Origin: Alphaproteobacteria bacterium
Lineage (GTDB): Bacteria > Pseudomonadota > Alphaproteobacteria > Micavibrionales > Micavibrionaceae
NCBI GenBank assembly: GCA_016763095.1
Contig: JAESUK010000110.1
Span: 1-26,449, forward strand
Direction: 5' to 3'
Length of the DNA stretch: 26,449 bases
In this document: piece by piece, positions 8,390 through 16,401 of the stretch
Layout: every line of letters starts with the position of its first letter
Numbering within the stretch: position 1 is the first letter of the stretch
The notes under the pieces: model-generated
The model's input: the letters and a program-made list of their open reading frames with translations, nothing else
What the model was told of the DNA's origin: nothing
Database searches by the model: none
Program-made: the position numbers and the translations under genes

Positions 8390-8647
8390 ATGCGTATGGA
8401 TAATGAAAAAATATTGAGTATTTCACAGGCGATCTTTTTTGAAGTGGCTGAAGTGGCTAAAAAAACAGAGGGCTTACGTACTTTGTTGGCTGATGGGTCT
8501 CCGTTGGCGCACCAATGTGTTGCAGACATTATGGAGGTCGCAAATTCTGATGTTGAGTTTGATGAGCCGGTTAAAGTTGGCGGTGTTCTAGTAAAAAAAT
8601 TAATGTCAGGGGCTGTTGGTCCATCAAATAGCTTTGTTTATGGCTGA
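8390..8647 (+). CDS. Small hypothetical protein
   Basis: This 85-residue protein is not recognised. It appears soluble, with an N-terminal helix-like stretch (ILSISQAIFFEVAEVAKKTEGLRTLL), a central Asp/Glu-rich part, and a Gly-containing tail (VGGVLVKKLMSGAVGPSNSFVYG). AGAGG at 8376-8380 is 9 bp before ATG 8390, which supports this start; ATG 8396 is an in-frame alternative. It is flanked by a weak terminator upstream and a strong one downstream, so it looks monocistronic. TTGATG (8321-8326) and TATATG (8343-8348), 16 bp apart, could be its promoter. Confidence 0.6.
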   Translation: MRMDNEKILSISQAIFFEVAEVAKKTEGLRTLLADGSPLAHQCVADIMEVANSDVEFDEPVKVGGVLVKKLMSGAVGPSNSFVYG

Positions 8648-8665
8648 TTTATAAAAATTAAGTAT

Positions 8666-8697
8666 AAAAAAACACCGAGTTATCTCGGTGTTTTTTT
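8666..8697. terminator. Bidirectional rho-independent terminator
   Basis: A perfect inverted repeat with core ACACCGAG, loop TTAT, CTCGGTGT is flanked by A6 on the left and T7 on the right. It lies between convergent genes ending at 8647 and 8723, so it can terminate both. The core CCGAG-TTAT-CTCGG resembles that of the terminator near 22950. Confidence 0.93.
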
Positions 8698-8722
8698 GTG
8701 TCTGGATATAAATTTATTTAAA

Positions 8723-9706
8723 TTATGCTGCTTTGGAAGGCTCGGCTAAATTTTTCTCTGGACGTGGTCCTATGTGGCTAATCACTTCGCTTGCAGCAAG
8801 AGAACCTAGTCGGCCACATTCTGCTAGAGGTTTGCCTTCTGTGTACCCATATAAAAATCCTGCGGCGTAAGCGTCACCTGCACCTGTTGTGTCGATGAGT
8901 TGTGCCGGTGGGATGGCATCAATGTTGATTGCTTCGCGCTCAGTTGTAATGATAGAGCCTTTTTCACTGCGTGTAATGATTCCAATTTTCACATCTTTTA
9001 GAAGCTGTTTGGTGGCAATTTCTAAGTTATCTGTTTCATAAAGGGCGAGTATTTCATCTTCGTTCGAAAATAAAATGTCAATATGATCTTGGACGAGATC
9101 AAAAAATTCTGCTCTGTATCTTTCAACACAGAAGGTGTCTGAAAGTGTTAAAGACACAAGATTTCCGTGTTTCTTGGCTAGCTTTGCTGCTTTGTAAAAG
9201 GCTTGCTTAGATTCCTCTCTGTCGAAAAGATAACCTTCCATGTAAGTTATTTTTGCGTTTTTGATGAGGTCTTCGTCGATGTCATCAGGACCAACAAATC
9301 CAGCAGCGCCAAGGTACGTGTTCATTGTTCTTTCTGCGTCTGGTGTCACCAAGATCATGCAACGTGCTGTTGGTGTGTCATTGTTTATTGGTTGTGTCGT
9401 GAATGTCATGTTTTGATCATTCATGCCTGTTGTGAACTCTTCGCCGAGAGCATCTTTTCCAGTTTTTCCAATATATGCACCGTTTCCACCAAATGATGTG
9501 AAACAAGCCATTGTGTTTCCTGCTGATCCACCTGGTGTGCGTGTGCTTGTTGATAGATCATTATATATACGTTCTGCTGTATCTTGCTCTATGAGAGCCA
9601 TCGAAGATTTAACCATTTCATGTTTTTCTAAAAAACTCTCATCAACTTGTGAGATTACATCTACAATTGCATTTCCTATTCCGAGAACTCCGTATTGATC
9701 GGTCAT
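8723..9706 (-). CDS. PfkB-family kinase, adenosine-kinase-like
   Basis: This PfkB-family sugar/nucleoside kinase has 327 residues, the family's usual length. It starts with LGIGNAIVDV, carries the substrate loop GGSAGNTMACFTSFGG at about 59-74, and ends with the anion-hole and catalytic motif DTTGAGDAYAAGF (catalytic Asp in GAGD). The N-terminal GNAIVDVISQVDESFL and LxxAAGFVGPDD-like segments match the alphaproteobacterial group annotated as adenosine kinase, which makes AMP from adenosine. Substrate identity within PfkB cannot be proven from sequence; inosine-guanosine or ribose kinases are alternatives. Other nucleoside genes lie nearby (14190, 16442, 18937). It is divergent from a TetR-like regulator 71 bp away, so shared control is possible. 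Confidence 0.85.
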   Translation of the reverse strand: MTDQYGVLGIGNAIVDVISQVDESFLEKHEMVKSSMALIEQDTAERIYNDLSTSTRTPGGSAGNTMACFTSFGGNGAYIGKTGKDALGEEFTTGMNDQNMTFTTQPINNDTPTARCMILVTPDAERTMNTYLGAAGFVGPDDIDEDLIKNAKITYMEGYLFDREESKQAFYKAAKLAKKHGNLVSLTLSDTFCVERYRAEFFDLVQDHIDILFSNEDEILALYETDNLEIATKQLLKDVKIGIITRSEKGSIITTEREAINIDAIPPAQLIDTTGAGDAYAAGFLYGYTEGKPLAECGRLGSLAASEVISHIGPRPEKNLAEPSKAA

Positions 9707-9777
9707 TGTTTTTTCCTACTTATTTATGTTACAACACAGTCTCTATTAAGTGGTTATTAAAGGAAAGTCCAAGCTTT

Positions 9778-10347
9778 ATGGTTAAAAAACCCCAAAAAGA
9801 TAAGATTATTGATGGTGCACTGTCCGTTGCGTGTCGTCTTGGGTGGCAATTTGTGACTATGCAGGATATTGCGACAGAAGCGGGGGTTAGCCTTGCTGAT
9901 ATTCGTGAGTATTTTGATGATAAAGATGACATTCTTTCTGGGTATGGGCGACGTATAGACCAAAAAATGCTTAATGCTGTGTCTTCTCAGGACATGTCAT
10001 CCCCCATTAAAGATCGTTTATTTGAAATTTTAATGGAGCGTTTTGATCTTTTGAATGAAGACCGAGAAGCCCTTGTTTCTATTCTATCTTCCTTTAAGCA
10101 AGATCCTAAACAAGTTATAATGTCTTTTCCAAATGTTTGTAAATCTATGAACTGGGTTTTGGAAGCGGCGGGTGAAGATACAAACGGTCTTTATGGTGCG
10201 CTTAAAGTGACAGGTCTGACGGGAGCTTACATAAAGGTTCTCAATGACTGGCTTGATGATGACAGTGAAGATATGTCTAAGACAATGGCCTCCCTTGATC
10301 AGGCATTAGGGCAGTGTGAAAAACTCGGCGGTTATCTCGGAATATAA
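9778..10347 (+). CDS. TetR-family transcriptional regulator
   Basis: The 189-residue protein has an N-terminal TetR helix-turn-helix: IIDGALSVACRLGWQFVTMQ, then DIATEAGVSLADIREYFDDKDDIL, with the recognition helix at about residues 38-45. The C-terminal ligand or dimer domain includes GLTGAYIKVLNDWLDDDSEDMSKTMASLD, like alphaproteobacterial TetR proteins related to the COQ9 fold. The frame is open further upstream, but ATG 9778 begins the canonical HTH region and is preceded by AAAGGAAAG. It is divergent from the adenosine-kinase-like gene, the usual placement for a local repressor. Its ligand and targets are unknown. Confidence 0.85.
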   Translation: MVKKPQKDKIIDGALSVACRLGWQFVTMQDIATEAGVSLADIREYFDDKDDILSGYGRRIDQKMLNAVSSQDMSSPIKDRLFEILMERFDLLNEDREALVSILSSFKQDPKQVIMSFPNVCKSMNWVLEAAGEDTNGLYGALKVTGLTGAYIKVLNDWLDDDSEDMSKTMASLDQALGQCEKLGGYLGI

Positions 10348-10348
10348 G

Positions 10349-10711
10349 CTAAAAAGGATGTCTGTTTGCTTTGGGTTCTTCCACATGGAATATCTCAATT
10401 TTTTTCTTCGTGCAGGGGCTGTCTATCCATATGAAAACTTCTTGTTGAGCATTGTATTCAGGTAGTAAGTGTATTTCTTTCTTTGTCGTAGAGTTGTTCT
10501 TAACCGTTTCCCAAATTTCTCTTTTCTTAAAATTATGAAACTCATATTGTGTGTTGTTGTGACTAAATTCGTATGGATTACACTGTGCGGGATTCCACGT
10601 AAATTGTGTGCCTTTTCCTCCCCCTATATGGATAGTTGCGCGTGAGAATATTCCTATAATGGAATTCTTTATGTAGGTTACGTCTTCGCTCATTTTATTT
10701 GTTTTGGGCAT
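10349..10711 (-). CDS. Hypothetical protein, basic, unrecognised
   Basis: A reading frame of about 120 residues encodes a polar, basic protein with no signal peptide or membrane helix in its likely form. It has a beta-like look, with alternating hydrophobic residues (TYIKNSIIGIFSRATIHIGGG, EVFIWIDSPCTKKKIEIFHVEE) and a NPYEFSHNNTQYEFHNF segment. That composition is compatible with a small beta-sandwich. It is not a simple shadow of another gene, since nothing else codes here. The start is uncertain: the frame is open to a TTG at 10762, with ATGs at 10711 and 10693 and no convincing ribosome site. It ends one base past the convergent TetR gene. Confidence 0.5.
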   Translation of the reverse strand: MPKTNKMSEDVTYIKNSIIGIFSRATIHIGGGKGTQFTWNPAQCNPYEFSHNNTQYEFHNFKKREIWETVKNNSTTKKEIHLLPEYNAQQEVFIWIDSPCTKKKIEIFHVEEPKANRHPF

Positions 10712-10812
10712 CCGTTTGTAGTAATTTTTATGTCTTTTATATGCGCTATGTAAAAAAATCAAGCCCTTAGTTTTTGGTTTTATCTGTTTCTACTAATGTA
10801 ATAATATTTTCA

Positions 10813-10876
10813 TTGACATAATTATATGTTTTTGTATATAGTTCTGGCTTCACTAGTTGAATACATTTGTAAATAA
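10813..10876 (+). promoter_or_regulatory. Promoter of the HAD-ROK operon, with shared downstream element
   Basis: TTGACA (10813-10818) and TATATA (10835-10840) are 16 bp apart, a good sigma-70-type promoter. Exactly 26 bp after the -10 box lies TTGTAAATAA (10867-10876). The same parts recur at 12810-12874: TTGACATAA, TTTTTGTATATAGTT, then 26 bp to TTGTAAATAA. The repeated downstream block could be an operator or a mRNA leader element. Confidence 0.75.
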
Positions 10877-10934
10877 AAACTAATGTGCTAGAACGTTTTC
10901 TTCAGCACGGTAAAAAATATAGAGGGATGTATAT

Positions 10935-11762
10935 ATGATACGCGCTATTCACGTTGATAAAGATGGAACTTTTTCGTTGTCCGAGCCCCGTAATAAAAGG
11001 GTTATTGAAGATTTAGCGGCTGAAGAGGGAGTTTATTCCGATATGGATTCTGATACTCGTCACGCTCTTTGGAGAAAAAATCTTTGGGGAATGTGTGAGG
11101 GGCGCGCTGAACAAGCTATTCATAGTATTCTTGCACAAAAATTTCCAGAAAGCACAATCTCAAAAGTAAAGCCAAGTGATTTTGAACTCGCTTGTAAGAC
11201 TTTGTATAACGAGAGACACCATGAAGTTACAATTAGGGACGGGATGATTGACGCTTTGAGGTTTTATAAAGATAAAGGGGCGTTACTTGCAATGGTGACC
11301 TCTTCTGATCGTAAAAGTACGGATATGGATTTGGAGATGGCCTTTGGAAAGGTTTCAACTGGGGAAGATTTCTTTGATGTCATTATTACAAGTGATGATG
11401 TTCCTAATCCTTTGGATAGAAAACCTAGTCCAGTTCCTTTCTTGAAGTCATGTCATGCTCTAAATCTTTCTGCGGAATGGGGGCATGTTGCACTTGAAGA
11501 TAGCCCAACGGGAAGCGATTCTGCGATTTCGTGCTTCGGACAAGGTAATAACCTTGTTGTTCGTTTTTTAGAAGAAGATAATAACTCTATGAACGAGCAT
11601 GACCACGATCGTTTGGTTCATGCCTATACTATGGAAGAGGCCTCAAAAATTATTAAAACATTTAATGAAAGCCGGTTATCCGAGCGTCGTCTAAATGATA
11701 ATGATCCTGTTGCGCCGTTTAATGATACGGTTGCCTCTCATCGGCAGAATAATATAGGGTAG
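10935..11762 (+). CDS. HAD-superfamily phosphatase
   Basis: This is a 275-residue haloacid-dehalogenase-type hydrolase, like phosphoglycolate phosphatase or beta-phosphoglucomutase-type proteins. All four HAD motifs are visible: motif I HVDKDGTF with nucleophile Asp8 and acid Asp10; motif II MVTSSD around 120-125; motif III Lys163 in DRKPSPVPF; and motif IV VALEDSPTGSDSA around 186-196. An alpha-helical cap lies between motifs I and II (about 20-100). The last 35 residues form a charged tail beyond the core. It is 9 bp upstream of a ROK kinase and behind a strong promoter, so the two probably act on one sugar or its phosphate. The substrate cannot be read from the sequence. Confidence 0.85.
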   Translation: MIRAIHVDKDGTFSLSEPRNKRVIEDLAAEEGVYSDMDSDTRHALWRKNLWGMCEGRAEQAIHSILAQKFPESTISKVKPSDFELACKTLYNERHHEVTIRDGMIDALRFYKDKGALLAMVTSSDRKSTDMDLEMAFGKVSTGEDFFDVIITSDDVPNPLDRKPSPVPFLKSCHALNLSAEWGHVALEDSPTGSDSAISCFGQGNNLVVRFLEEDNNSMNEHDHDRLVHAYTMEEASKIIKTFNESRLSERRLNDNDPVAPFNDTVASHRQNNIG

Positions 11763-11771
11763 TGGCTTAAT

Positions 11772-12788
11772 ATGCGCATTGGTATTGATTTAGGTGGCAC
11801 TAAAACGGAAATTATTTGTATCGAAGAAAATGGTAAAGAAATATACCGTCAGCGTGTACCGTCTCCTAAAAATGATTATCCTAAAACAGTTGAAAATATA
11901 ACGCGTCTTGTTGAGATCGCGGAGAGTACTTTGGGTCGAACTGGTTCAGTTGGTGTAGGTATTCCGGGAACTCTTAATAAGAATGGTTTGGTTAAAAATG
12001 CCAACTCTGTTTGGCTTAATGGTCAACCATTGGGCAAAGATTTAGAAAAATCTTTGAAACGAGAGATTAAAGTTCAAAATGATGCCAATTGTTTTGCTGT
12101 TTCAGAAGCTGTAAATGGTGCTGCGGAAGGCGCTAAAAGCGTTTTTGGTGTTATTATTGGTACTGGTTGTGGCGCAGGCTTAGTCTTAGATGGCAATCCT
12201 ATACAAGGTGTAAATGGTATTGCAGGCGAGTGGGGACATAATCCGTTGCCGTTACCGCGTGTATATTCTACCTCAGATAAACTTTCAGATGTGTTTCTTG
12301 AAAAAGAGTCTGATCATGATGATATTATAAACCCTATTTATGCGCATAAAGATCGTCCATCATATTATACGGATGATATTGCGTGGAGTGAATATCCTGG
12401 ACCTGCGTGCTATTGCGGTAAACGTGGGTGCCTTGAAACATGGATTTCTGGGACGGGCTTTAAGAACGACTATATCCGTGTCACGGGTGTAGAAAAATCA
12501 ACACATGATATTATTAAAGATGTTGAGAAGAAAGATCCTGATGCTATGGCTGCATTTGGACGCTATGCTGATAGATTGGCGCGGGCTTTGGCGCATGTGA
12601 TTAATGTGTATGACCCAGATGTTATTGTTCTTGGGGGCGGTATGAGTAATGTTTCACAGATCTACAGTGTTGTTCCTTCTATTTGGGAAAAATACATTTT
12701 TTCTGACTCTGTTGATACAGAATTGAAACCCCCTAAATACGGTGATTCTTCCGGCGTGCGCGGGGCGGCGTGGTTGTGGAATAAATAA
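11772..12788 (+). CDS. ROK-family sugar kinase with an insertion
   Basis: This ROK-family kinase has 338 residues, about 40 more than typical fructokinase (Mak) or N-acetylglucosamine kinase (NagK). It has the N-terminal phosphate loop GIDLGGTKTE, catalytic Asp104 in QNDANCF, the GIIGTGCGAG-like segment near 127-136, and the zinc site from His156 in GEWGHNPLP with CYCGKRGC (Cys213, 215, 220). After the zinc ligands, LETWISGTGF is canonical. Between GHNPLPLPR and SEYPGPACYCG there is an extra acidic segment at about residues 163-205. Hexose phosphorylation in the cytosol is the likely reaction; fructose, glucose, mannose and GlcNAc are all possible. It is the second gene of the operon starting at 10935. 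Confidence 0.88.
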   Translation: MRIGIDLGGTKTEIICIEENGKEIYRQRVPSPKNDYPKTVENITRLVEIAESTLGRTGSVGVGIPGTLNKNGLVKNANSVWLNGQPLGKDLEKSLKREIKVQNDANCFAVSEAVNGAAEGAKSVFGVIIGTGCGAGLVLDGNPIQGVNGIAGEWGHNPLPLPRVYSTSDKLSDVFLEKESDHDDIINPIYAHKDRPSYYTDDIAWSEYPGPACYCGKRGCLETWISGTGFKNDYIRVTGVEKSTHDIIKDVEKKDPDAMAAFGRYADRLARALAHVINVYDPDVIVLGGGMSNVSQIYSVVPSIWEKYIFSDSVDTELKPPKYGDSSGVRGAAWLWNK

Positions 12789-12809
12789 GAGGTTTCTTGT
12801 ATAAAATCT

Positions 12810-12874
12810 TTGACATAAGTTTAATATTTTTGTATATAGTTTCCAACATATTAGGTCTTATGCGTTGTAAATAA
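12810..12874 (+). promoter_or_regulatory. Second copy of the shared promoter, upstream of the 12931 gene
   Basis: TTGACA (12810-12815) and TATATA (12833-12838) are 17 bp apart. TTGTAAATAA (12865-12874) starts 26 bp after the -10 box, the same offset as in the 10813 promoter. The rest of the 26-bp spacer differs between the copies, so the conserved blocks are likely functional. Confidence 0.75.
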
Positions 12875-12930
12875 GGTTTGGTGTGTTACAAGGACATAAT
12901 TACCTAAGATAACGATAGAGGAATATCTTT

Positions 12931-14193
12931 ATGACACGTGGTACAGGCCGTAATGAGACCAATAATGTTGAAAAACTGAGCTTTGTTTTGGGAAAACATG
13001 GCGGTAAAATACTCCCCTTTATTCCTTGTGATAATACGCCTAATGTTTATGAACAGGGGCGTGATCTTAAATTGGTTATTCGTGCGGATGCTAGTTTTTC
13101 TACAGCACGTTTAAAATCTCATTTATGCAAATCTTTAGGTGATTCAACCGCCGCAAACTTTAATTTCTCAGTTGCAAATGTCAATGGATCCGTTGGTCAA
13201 GAAGCATATGTCCAAAGATTGGTTCATAGTGCCTACGAAATGTGGGGACATAGCATGTTGAAAGCTATTGTAAACAATGTTGATTATGAAGCATACGGCG
13301 TTGACACCGAAAAATCAGAAGTGGTTGAAATTGAGTTCTACAATGCAAAATCGATCGCAGATCAGGCTATAGGTCTAGGCTCTAGTGCAGTTTCTGGTGC
13401 AAAATCATTCTTTATATCTTTTGATGAAATGATTCGTCCTCAAACAGAAGAACAAAAGGAACGTTGGGGAGACTTAGGGTTTTCTCGTCTATTTTCTATG
13501 GATGGACGCGAGCGTTACGATTATGTAGGACGCCCTGGTAAGGGAGCAATTGGTGATCAAATTGACGTTATCAAAGATCGTTTAAAAGAGCTTTATGATC
13601 TTGAGGGTGAGAAGGTTCAAATTGTTTTACTCGAAGATAATGTGCGCCATGCAAAAATGATCAATTGGGCGATTGAACAAATGGACGAGCACGGCGTTTT
13701 TGAATATGCAGAAATTTCTGCGCTTTCAACTTGTTTTTGTTGTGCGTCTGAGGAAGAACGCCAGAAGGTTAAGTTTAATGGTAAGCCGGTGCCTATCCTC
13801 CCTGTCTCTGACTATAAGGATGACGTTGTTGATGTAATCACGCCACGTGACCTTATGTTTGATGGTATTGTTATTGAACTTGAGGGAAAGCATACGCGTC
13901 TTCCTGCATTGTTCATGGATCTTGAGCAGCGTATGGGTATTAAGGTTGAAAATCAGCAGCGGTTTATTGCGGACGTAGTTAGAGCTAACGTCCTTTTTTG
14001 TGACACAATCAGAAATGCGTTTGATTTTGAGCCACCTGTTTCTTGGTTTATCCAGCCAGAGGCGATTGAAGAAGTGACGGGTCTCTCAGGAGATATGCCA
14101 ATGAAGGATTTGATGTTACAAATTGCGACATCGTTGCCATTGCCTGATAATAGCGTGCAAGCTGGAAATGATCGTCATATCTCCGTCTCATGA
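12931..14193 (+). CDS. Conserved-looking protein of unknown function, 420 aa
   Basis: I do not recognise this 420-residue protein. It appears soluble, with no signal peptide or membrane helix. Notable parts are an N-terminal Gly-rich stretch (GKHGGKILPFIPCDN), a VNGSVGQEAYVQRLVHSAYEMWG helix near 87-110, and FSRLFSMDGRERYDYVGRPG near 183-202. A hydrophobic strand then turns acidic, VQIVLLEDNVRHAKMINWAIEQ near 228-250, recalling Rossmann-like or HAD/receiver-type strands. A cysteine cluster STCFCCASEEE lies near 267-277. An AGAGGA-like ribosome site precedes the ATG. The gene has its own copy of the shared promoter and overlaps the nucleoside hydrolase gene by 4 bp, so the products are probably made together. 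A role in nucleoside or sugar metabolism is inferred from context only. Confidence 0.8.
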   Translation: MTRGTGRNETNNVEKLSFVLGKHGGKILPFIPCDNTPNVYEQGRDLKLVIRADASFSTARLKSHLCKSLGDSTAANFNFSVANVNGSVGQEAYVQRLVHSAYEMWGHSMLKAIVNNVDYEAYGVDTEKSEVVEIEFYNAKSIADQAIGLGSSAVSGAKSFFISFDEMIRPQTEEQKERWGDLGFSRLFSMDGRERYDYVGRPGKGAIGDQIDVIKDRLKELYDLEGEKVQIVLLEDNVRHAKMINWAIEQMDEHGVFEYAEISALSTCFCCASEEERQKVKFNGKPVPILPVSDYKDDVVDVITPRDLMFDGIVIELEGKHTRLPALFMDLEQRMGIKVENQQRFIADVVRANVLFCDTIRNAFDFEPPVSWFIQPEAIEEVTGLSGDMPMKDLMLQIATSLPLPDNSVQAGNDRHISVS

Positions 14194-15143
14194 CTGAGAA
14201 AACGACACAAAATTCTCTTATTATAGATTGTGATACTGGGCGCGATGATGCCTTGGCAATATGGCTGTCTATTCTACGTGGTCAATCGTTGGTTGGTGTT
14301 GTGTGCTCGTATGGCAATACATCATTGGCTAATGCAGCAGAGAATTCTCAACGTGTTCTTGCTTTGGCAGGACGGAATGATATTCCTGTATATGTTTGTG
14401 CGCAGGCTCCGTTAAAAAATCATGTTGGATTTGAAACTGTGGTCATTTCGCGACAAAAAATATCTGGAAATGGTTTGTGTAATGTTGATCTGCCTGTTTG
14501 TGAAAAGCAAAACCATGAGACTTTAAGTCCAGAGGTTCTTGCTGAGCGTGTTGTTTCCCTCGCACAGACACATGGAAAACTTGACTATGTGATTATTGGA
14601 CCAGCAACAAACTTTGCATCAATATGTCAGGTTTTAGGTCAGGACATCCATTTGTATATTCGTTCCGTGACGATGATGGGAGCGAAGCTAGATGCATTGT
14701 GGCGTGAGCTTCCTGGTGCTGACTTTAATGTGATGAGTGATCCATATGCGATCAAAGAAATTTTTGAGACTGGGTGTGAAATTCAATTCGTTCCAATGGA
14801 CGTGACATGGCCAATTGAGATTTCTTTGGCGCAGGTAGAGGCGCTTGTTGCGAATACTTCTGTTGCAGAATACTCAAAACGTTTGATGATTGAGCATTGT
14901 AGACACTTTGCGCCAACCCCTGTTTTCAAGTTTCATGACCCCTCTGTTGTTATTGCGATAGAGGCGCAAGAGCGTTTCAAAAATGTTCATGTTCAGATAT
15001 GCCTTGATGAAGAAAGTGCTGACTTTGGACGTGTGACTCTCAATGATAATGGAGATAAGGCTAAAATTTTTCAGCCAGAAAGCGGGTATGAACAGCTGTT
15101 TATTGACCGTATTTTAACGTCGCTAGGGTTTTCTAAGTCATAG
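14190..15143 (+). CDS. Nucleoside hydrolase (inosine-uridine preferring family)
   Basis: This 317-residue protein belongs to the nucleoside hydrolase (IU_nuc_hydro) family, which cleaves the N-glycosidic bond of ribonucleosides to ribose and free base using a bound calcium. The family N-terminal motif reads DCDTGRDDALAI (Asp13, 15, 19, 20), with Thr in place of the usual Pro. GNTSLANAAENSQRVLALAGR (42-62) is the conserved second segment. TMMGAKLDA and ADFNVMSDPYA (about 161-187) carry the Asn and Asp expected near ribose, and KFHDPSVV has His249 and Asp250. It overlaps the upstream unknown gene by 4 bp (ATGA), so translation is coupled. Ribokinase encoded at 16442 could use its ribose product. 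Confidence 0.92.
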   Translation: MTEKTTQNSLIIDCDTGRDDALAIWLSILRGQSLVGVVCSYGNTSLANAAENSQRVLALAGRNDIPVYVCAQAPLKNHVGFETVVISRQKISGNGLCNVDLPVCEKQNHETLSPEVLAERVVSLAQTHGKLDYVIIGPATNFASICQVLGQDIHLYIRSVTMMGAKLDALWRELPGADFNVMSDPYAIKEIFETGCEIQFVPMDVTWPIEISLAQVEALVANTSVAEYSKRLMIEHCRHFAPTPVFKFHDPSVVIAIEAQERFKNVHVQICLDEESADFGRVTLNDNGDKAKIFQPESGYEQLFIDRILTSLGFSKS

Positions 15144-15151
15144 CTTGTTTT

Positions 15152-16378
15152 CTATGCCACGTTTTTCTGAAAACCGTGGTTGGTATTATATAGCGATGAT
15201 AAAATATCACATAAACGATCAATATGTTCTTTCGTGTGTGTCGCTGTTGCTGTGAGGCGCAAGCGCTCTGTTCCCTTTGGTACAGTCGGGTAATTAATAG
15301 GTTGAACATAGATGTCATATTCATTGAGAAAAACATCTGTAATGGCTTTGCAACAATAAGGGTCGCCAATGATAAGCGGTACGATGTGGCTTGGTCCTGC
15401 CATATATGGAAGTTGAGAGTGCTCTAAGCGTTTTTTGAAGTATGCCACATTTGATTTCATACGTTCACGCTCGATATCTGATGTTTTTAAGTATTCAATA
15501 CTGGCAAGTGCTCCAGCTAAAACTACAGGTGGAAGGCTTGTCGTGAAAATAAAGTTTGAAGAATAGGATCTTATAGCATCTATGAGATGTTCATCACCTG
15601 CTATATATCCTCCGACAACGCCGTATGCTTTTCCAAAGGTGCCTTCAATAATATCAATGCGATCCATAATGCCAAGCTGTGCAGCAATTCCAGCTCCTCG
15701 ATCACCATACATTCCAACGGCATGTACTTCATCAAGATAAGTTAATGCTTCATATTTGTCTGCGAGATCACAGATGTCTTTTATCGGTGCAATATCTCCG
15801 TCCATTGAATAAACAGATTCAAATGCAATTATTTTAGGCGCATTCTTTGGAGATTTTCTTAGAAGGCTTTCTAGGTGATCTATATCGTTGTGTTTGAAAA
15901 TATGTTTTTCACAGTTTCCGTCTCTAATGCCGTGGATCATGGAAGCGTGGTTTTTACTGTCTGAAAATATGATGCATTCAGGAAGAAGTTTTGCCAAGGT
16001 GCTTAATGCGCCTTGGTTTGCTGTGTATCCAGAAGAAAAAACGAGAGCGGATTCTTTGTTGTGTAGGTCGGCAATTGAAACCTCTAAATCGACTATGTAT
16101 TTTGTTGTGCCTGAAATATTTCGTGTGCCACCAGCACCAGCACCTGTTTTATGAAGTGCGTTGGACATGGCATCAAGAACAACTTTGTTTTGCCCCATAC
16201 CTAAGTAATCGTTACTGCACCACATGATCACGTCTTTTTGTGTGCCATCCTGTGCATGGTGTTTTGCATGCGGAAATGAACCTGCTATACGCTCAAGTGT
16301 TGAAAAGGTTCTATAGTTACCCTCTGACTTTAGCGTGTTTAGGTGTCCTTCGAATATATTTTTGTATTTATCACTCAT
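15152..16378 (-). CDS. hemA: 5-aminolevulinate synthase
   Basis: This 408-residue PLP enzyme condenses glycine and succinyl-CoA to 5-aminolevulinate, the first step of tetrapyrrole synthesis in Alphaproteobacteria and mitochondria. It begins with the ALAS-specific NYRTFSTLERIAGSFPHA, followed by CSNDYLGMG, GAGAGGTRNISG, HASMIHGIRDG, YLDEVHAVGMYGDRGAG and the Schiff-base Lys250 in EGTFGKAYGVVGGY. These features distinguish it from KBL and BioF, which share the fold. Length and frame are normal. No clear Shine-Dalgarno lies before the ATG. A perfect TTGACG-N6-CGTCAA palindrome sits just upstream, between this gene and the divergent ribokinase gene. Confidence 0.96.
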   Translation of the reverse strand: MSDKYKNIFEGHLNTLKSEGNYRTFSTLERIAGSFPHAKHHAQDGTQKDVIMWCSNDYLGMGQNKVVLDAMSNALHKTGAGAGGTRNISGTTKYIVDLEVSIADLHNKESALVFSSGYTANQGALSTLAKLLPECIIFSDSKNHASMIHGIRDGNCEKHIFKHNDIDHLESLLRKSPKNAPKIIAFESVYSMDGDIAPIKDICDLADKYEALTYLDEVHAVGMYGDRGAGIAAQLGIMDRIDIIEGTFGKAYGVVGGYIAGDEHLIDAIRSYSSNFIFTTSLPPVVLAGALASIEYLKTSDIERERMKSNVAYFKKRLEHSQLPYMAGPSHIVPLIIGDPYCCKAITDVFLNEYDIYVQPINYPTVPKGTERLRLTATATHTKEHIDRLCDILSSLYNTNHGFQKNVA

Positions 16379-16383
16379 AATTA

Positions 16384-16401
16384 TTGACGATCATACGTCA
16401 A
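16384..16401. promoter_or_regulatory. Perfect palindrome in the hemA-rbsK divergent region
   Basis: TTGACG, spacer ATCATA, CGTCAA is a perfect 6-6-6 inverted repeat. It lies 5 bp upstream of the hemA start codon and about 40 bp before the ribokinase gene. Its form suits a dimeric regulator. It lies too near the hemA ATG for a typical activator site and may act by repression or in the mRNA leader. Confidence 0.55.

Noticed and set aside
10712..10762. A TTG start at 10762 for the small minus-strand protein.
   Set aside because: The ribosome-site-like AAGGG is too near the codon, and the added residues are Lys/Tyr-rich leader-like sequence; the ATG at 10711 is only slightly better.
15157..15179. 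Imperfect inverted repeat CCACG...CGTGG between the nucleoside hydrolase and hemA ends.
   Set aside because: It has one internal mismatch, no T run on either side, and lies in the hemA coding end. Not convincing as a terminator.
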